Assembly (NCBI GenBank): GCA_964652155.1
Contig: CAZZBK010000136.1
Location: 1 to 15,946, forward strand
Length of the DNA stretch: 15,946 nucleotides
Reading direction: 5' to 3'
Origin: CAZZBK01 sp964652155
Lineage (GTDB): Bacteria > Planctomycetota > Planctomycetia > Pirellulales > PNKZ01
The translations under genes and the position numbers were made by a program. The stretch's first letter is position 1. Each line of letters begins with the position of its first letter. Positions 13,537 through 15,946 of this stretch are shown piece after piece. The notes beneath the pieces are model-generated. The model made no database searches. It had not been told where the DNA came from and was given only the letters and a program-made list of their open reading frames with translations.

Positions 13537-14019
13537 TTAGGCCGACGTGCTGTCGCCAGCAGTATCATCCATCGCAATACTGGCACCGAGCGATTGACGA
13601 CCCGCAAAGCCCGCGTCGACGGCGTGCCAATGCATCACCTCGGGCTCGCCAAGTTTCCAGCAAAGATAGACCGGGCGACCTTCCATCTCGGCCGGAAAGT
13701 CGACCAATCCGTCGAGCGCGCTCTTGAGTTCGACGCCCAGTTGCTGGAGCTCGCCAACGTACTGCTTGAGCTGCTGAATATCGGCTTCGATTTCGGTTTC
13801 GACCTGGGCGAGCTCGGCGGAGTACATGTCGCTGCGTGACTTGCCCGGCCCCCCACGTGGCCCTTGAAGCGAGCTTAAACGCTCGCGGCGCTCGCTGATC
13901 GACTGCGAGAGTTCGGCCACATCTTTGGCAATGGCCCTGACAAGGGGCAACGCCGCGTTGGCCTGTTCGACCGTGAACAGCTTGCGGCCCGAGAACACGT
14001 TGGATTCCGACTCACTCAT
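13537..14019 (-). CDS. DUF2203 family protein
   Basis: The 160-residue soluble protein is of unknown function. The N-terminus KLFTVEQANAALPLVRAI (13-30) and the C-terminal block DGLVDFPAEMEGRPVYLCWKLGEPEVMHWHAVDAGFAGRQ, read in pieces (103-108, GRPVYLCWKLGEPEVMHWH at 114-132, GFAGRQ at 136-141), are the hallmarks of DUF2203. The middle (about 30-100) is Glu/Gln/Lys-rich and probably coiled coil. There is no signal peptide or membrane helix. ATG 14019 has GAGG 9 nt upstream. It lies 54 bp downstream of nuoI on the same strand with no terminator visible, so the two are probably co-transcribed. That hints at, but does not prove, a link to complex I or iron-sulfur metabolism. The tail (ASIAMDDTAGDSTSA) is low complexity. 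Confidence 0.9.
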   Translation of the reverse strand: MSESESNVFSGRKLFTVEQANAALPLVRAIAKDVAELSQSISERRERLSSLQGPRGGPGKSRSDMYSAELAQVETEIEADIQQLKQYVGELQQLGVELKSALDGLVDFPAEMEGRPVYLCWKLGEPEVMHWHAVDAGFAGRQSLGASIAMDDTAGDSTSA

Positions 14020-14073
14020 CGCACTCGGCCTCGAATGTTCGCAGCAGAAAACTACGGATGGGGCTCCATCATA

Positions 14074-14601
14074 CTACTGATTGGGACCACCGTGGACCGG
14101 TTCGACGATCACCTTCGAGCTGTTGACCGCCGTGGGGTTTAGCGTTCCGCGCCCCCAGGCAATCTCGACCGGCAACCGCGAGAAATCGACAATACACCCG
14201 TCGCGGCTATAGCAACTCAGGTCATGCGTCGCACCCATGAAAATACAATCGACCGGGCAAGGTTCGACGCACAAGGCGCAGAACATGCACTTCGAATAAT
14301 CAATCGTAAAGCCGGTGACCCGGAAGCCCTTGCCGACGGTCACCTTTTCTTTGCCAATGTAGATGCAGTCGACCGGGCAGGCCTTGGCACACTGATCGCA
14401 CGCAATGCAGGTCGTCAGGTCGTAGCGGTGGAAACCGCGGTAACGCGGCGCGACAGGTACCGGGAGCTCGGGATACTCGAACTGATGCGTAAACGTCCGC
14501 CGCTGCGGGTCATACGTCCTGAACCAATACCGGAGCGTGACCCACAGACCGTGAGCCACCGTGAACACGGCGCCGAACACATCACGGAACCACTGACGCA
14601 T
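14074..14601 (-). CDS. nuoI: NADH-quinone oxidoreductase subunit I (two 4Fe-4S clusters)
   Basis: NuoI carries clusters N6a and N6b, which pass electrons towards NuoB (cluster N2). The 175-residue product has an N-terminal amphipathic segment (MRQWFRDVFGAVFTVAHGLW) and two ferredoxin motifs: C65-x2-C68-x2-C71-x3-C75-P and C105-x2-C108-x2-C111-x3-C115-P. Extra cysteines lie at C79, C119, C130 and C136. The frame opens upstream at 14679, but homology starts at ATG 14601, which has GGGGAA just upstream, and the -10 of a good promoter (14678-14683) overlaps the longer start. nuoI heads its own transcript with the DUF2203 gene, and the REP-like repeat separates it from nuoA-C-D. Confidence 0.96.
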   Translation of the reverse strand: MRQWFRDVFGAVFTVAHGLWVTLRYWFRTYDPQRRTFTHQFEYPELPVPVAPRYRGFHRYDLTTCIACDQCAKACPVDCIYIGKEKVTVGKGFRVTGFTIDYSKCMFCALCVEPCPVDCIFMGATHDLSCYSRDGCIVDFSRLPVEIAWGRGTLNPTAVNSSKVIVEPVHGGPNQ

Positions 14602-14677
14602 AAAATTCCCCAATTGGGACGCACGCGCTCCGAGCGACGACTCCGAGAAGACACCCAGCGCTGGCATGCAGTATCGC

Positions 14678-14705
14678 ATTATAGGGGCGAGTCGATTTGT
14701 CGCAA
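14678..14705 (-). promoter_or_regulatory. Promoter for nuoI (perfect -10)
   Basis: On the - strand TTGCGA (14700-14705) is followed after 16 bp by a perfect TATAAT (14678-14683). The start would be near 14671, giving a leader of about 70 nt before nuoI ATG 14601. Confidence 0.65.
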
Positions 14706-15088
14706 GCGCGGCCAGATTGATTATTTTTAACGTGCCATGTACGCCACATCTTTTTGTGATGTATAGGGTTGCACAATGCGCACCCTGGTCAGACCGAGAC
14801 GCTCGGTCGAGCCATTTTTCGACTCAGGACTTGCGTATCTGTCCAGCAACCTGGGGCCAATCGGCCCTAAGGCCTACGGCCAGCTTCGCCGCTCGGGATC
14901 GATTCCCGGCGGCAACCGTCGCTGGAGCAGCCGGATCGACGTAAGTGGTTTTGTTTAAGTTGTTTGAGTCGATTAACAGGCATGCGCCGCCAAGCGGCTT
15001 CGCAAAGGGACTGTGAGGCCAAAACCGCTTATGCTCGATACAGGCTCGCAGGGCCATGCAAATTTGTGGCCAAACGTCAAGCCGTCTC
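14706..15088. other. Gene-free stretch with a terminator-like hairpin
   Basis: About 565 bp between the nuoI and csrA starts hold no supported gene. ACATC (14745-14749) pairs with GATGT (14757-14761) around a 7-nt loop. A perfect 7-bp stem, GACCGAG (14792-14798) with CTCGGTC (14802-14808), has a 3-nt loop and is followed 6 nt later by TTTTT (14815-14819), resembling a + strand intrinsic terminator although no gene lies upstream of it. Small GC inverted repeats follow near 14860-14925. Short open frames here (for example 14776-14958 +) show no recognisable homology and no ribosome binding site. A short + strand RNA ending at 14819, or an eroded gene, is possible. Confidence 0.4.
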
Positions 15089-15116
15089 TTGACTCTCACT
15101 AGCTCTCACGTAGAGT
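15089..15116 (+). promoter_or_regulatory. Candidate csrA promoter
   Basis: TTGACT (15089-15094) and TAGAGT (15111-15116) are 16 bp apart. Transcription would begin near 15123 and leave a leader of about 148 nt before csrA. The -10 match is only moderate. Confidence 0.4.
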
Positions 15117-15183
15117 GGAATCAGGAAATTGAATGCAGACCGACACTTGGGTTAATTCTCATGGGGGTCGGAAAGTCGCCAAC

Positions 15184-15263
15184 GGAGTACCCAACGACGA
15201 GTTCGCCGCGGTCAACAAAAGGAAACCGCTCCCTGGGGAGCGATGGAAATCGAAGCGTAAGGA
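15184..15263 (+). promoter_or_regulatory. GGA-rich csrA leader with hairpin (possible CsrA autoregulation site)
   Basis: Five GGA triplets lie at 15184, 15221, 15237, 15245 and 15261 (two more at 15117 and 15124 lie near or upstream of the predicted transcription start). The last is part of the Shine-Dalgarno AAGGA. CGCTCC (15227-15232) and GGAGCG (15237-15242) form a perfect stem with the loop CTGG, so the GGA at 15237 sits at the stem-loop edge. CsrA binds GGA in hairpin loops and blocks ribosomes in other bacteria; feedback on its own mRNA is inferred here. Confidence 0.4.
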
Positions 15264-15270
15264 AATGGCG

Positions 15271-15489
15271 ATGTTGGTGTTATCCCGTAAGAAAAACGAA
15301 AGTATCGTCATCAACAATGACATTACGATCGTCGTGGTCGAGATTCGTGGCGACAAGGTACGGCTTGGGGTCGAAGCCCCCAAAGAAGTGCCCGTGCATC
15401 GACGCGAGGTCTACGAGGCCATCCAGCGCAACAGCACCGCTGCGGCCGACCCGAAGATTGCCCCGTCGGGCGAATCGCCGGCGTCATAA
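15271..15489 (+). CDS. csrA: Carbon storage regulator CsrA (RNA-binding translational regulator)
   Basis: CsrA dimers bind GGA motifs in mRNA leaders and alter translation and stability. The 72-residue product is colinear with E. coli CsrA (61 aa). The N-terminal strand MLVLSRKKNESIVI (1-14) contains the RNA-contacting L4 and R6, and GVEAPKEVPVHR (33-44) ends in R44, the key RNA-binding arginine. The C-terminus adds a low-complexity Ala/Ser/Pro tail. I start at ATG 15271, which gives the canonical MLVLSRK and has AAGGA 7 nt upstream; ATG 15265 would add two residues, and the frame is open to 15133 without homology. No flagellar gene or FliW (the usual protein antagonist) is in the window. Confidence 0.95.
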   Translation: MLVLSRKKNESIVINNDITIVVVEIRGDKVRLGVEAPKEVPVHRREVYEAIQRNSTAAADPKIAPSGESPAS

Positions 15490-15603
15490 CGACCCTTTGT
15501 GTTTGGCCGTGAGCCCTAGCTAGCTGAGCTGGCACTTGGTCGATGGGGGCGGTCTTTTTTGGAATTCTGGCCTCGGGAAGTCACAATTGGCGCGCTGGGC
15601 CGC

Positions 15604-15633
15604 TTGACGCGCTGGGCCCGCGACCGCTATACA
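15604..15633 (+). promoter_or_regulatory. Promoter for tRNA-Glu
   Basis: TTGACG (15604-15609) and TATACA (15628-15633) are 18 bp apart, which predicts a start about 10 nt before the mature tRNA. The 11-mer CGCGCTGGGCC is directly repeated at 15591-15601 and 15608-15618, overlapping the -35 and the spacer. Confidence 0.55.
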
Positions 15634-15649
15634 GTCGGGTCTTCGTCGC

Positions 15650-15724
15650 GGCCCCGTCGTCTAGCCAGGTCTAGGACACAGGCCTTTCACGCCTGCAACA
15701 CGGGTTCGAATCCCGTCGGGGTCA
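15650..15724 (+). tRNA. tRNA-Glu, anticodon TTC
   Basis: The cloverleaf is complete by eye. The acceptor is GGCCCCG (15650-15656) with CGGGGTC (15717-15723), including one G-U pair. The anticodon stem is CAGGC/GCCTG around the loop CTTTCAC, with anticodon TTC at 15686-15688. The T-arm is CACGGGTTCGAATCCCGT. The D-arm region TCTAGCCAGGTCTAGGAC matches glutamate tRNAs. The discriminator is A15724 and CCA is not encoded. It reads GAA and GAG codons; charged Glu-tRNA is also the precursor for heme synthesis in bacteria using the C5 route, and hemH follows. Confidence 0.96.
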
Positions 15725-15787
15725 CTTGCCTCTCCTTGGCGCCGCGCGCTGCACCGCCCTGAGTTGATATCTCCGGCTCTCCCCAGC

Positions 15788-15946
15788 ATGCCTCACGCCT
15801 ACGACGCTTTGTTGCTGGTTTCGTTCGGTGGGCCCGAGGGGCCCGACGAGGTCATGCCCTTTCTTGAGAACGTGACCCGCGGCCGCAACATTCCCCGCGA
15901 GCGATTGCTGAGCGTCGCCGAGCACTATCAGCACTTCGGCGGTGTG
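15788..15946 (+). CDS. hemH: Ferrochelatase, N-terminal part (cut by the window end)
   Basis: Ferrochelatase inserts iron into the porphyrin ring in the last steps of heme synthesis. Only 53 residues are visible. They match the family's start: YDALLLVSFGGPEGPDEVMP (5-24), then FLENVTRGRNIPRERLL and YQHFGGV at the edge, which leads into the usual SPIN motif. The ATG at 15788 fits the family start, though no strong Shine-Dalgarno precedes it. The gene continues beyond 15946, so completeness cannot be judged. Heme supply would also serve the c-type heme protein at 226-1521, but no direct link is shown. Confidence 0.93.
   Translation, partial: MPHAYDALLLVSFGGPEGPDEVMPFLENVTRGRNIPRERLLSVAEHYQHFGGV

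Noticed and set aside
14776..14958. Small + strand gene in the nuoI-csrA gap
   Set aside because: No ribosome binding site and no recognisable domain, and the terminator-like hairpin falls inside it.
15133..15270. 46-residue N-terminal extension of CsrA
   Set aside because: CsrA proteins begin MLxLSRK/MLILTR. ATG 15271 has AAGGA at the right distance, and the upstream part looks like untranslated leader.
15490..15560. Intrinsic terminator for csrA at the T6 run (15555-15560)
   Set aside because: No convincing stem lies directly before the T-run; only weak AGCT-type inverted repeats are seen near 15517-15530.
1..15946. CRISPR array, prophage, integrase, insertion sequence or biosynthetic cluster
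   Set aside because: No regularly spaced repeats, transposase, integrase, phage structural or synthase genes are visible on either strand.

Overview
The window reads as a high-GC chromosomal segment of a planctomycete, probably Pirellulales-like. This is an inference from protein style: a NuoA with a large internal insertion, a ferrochelatase N-terminus of the planctomycete/actinobacterial type, a secreted single-CxxCH protein and a winged-helix AAA ATPase. No rRNA or other marker gene is present to prove it. Most of the content is housekeeping, with two toxin-antitoxin modules, and no phage, CRISPR or integrase.

Layout. On the + strand, 226-2894 holds a secreted c-type-heme protein, endonuclease III (nth) and a dCTP deaminase (dcd). 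On the - strand, 3055-3697 is a hicAB toxin-antitoxin locus whose hicA toxin is broken by a perfect 37-bp tandem duplication. A large AAA ATPase (3863-5320) and a YhcH/YjgK/YiaL-family gene (5539-5991) follow on the - strand. On the + strand, 6161-9840 holds two overlapping ABC exporter half-transporters whose motifs fit an asymmetric heterodimer. Next comes a DUF1778/GNAT (TacAT-type) toxin-antitoxin pair (9984-10777) behind a near-consensus promoter.

From 10811 to 14601, all on the - strand, lie complex I genes: nuoI followed by a DUF2203 gene under one promoter, then nuoA-nuoC-nuoD under another. A short REP-like palindromic repeat separates the two groups. nuoB is missing from its usual place between nuoA and nuoC, and NuoA carries about 60 extra residues between its second and third membrane helices. 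The last part (+ strand) has csrA with a GGA-rich leader, a tRNA-Glu(TTC) with its own promoter, and the start of hemH (ferrochelatase), cut by the window edge.

I see no clearly new multi-gene system. The best leads are the potentially reversible duplication that inactivates hicA, the motif asymmetry of the ABC pair, the NuoA insertion with the split nuo cluster, the uncharacterised AAA ATPase and heme protein, and the csrA leader. All promoter, operator and hairpin calls were made by eye and need computation or experiment.
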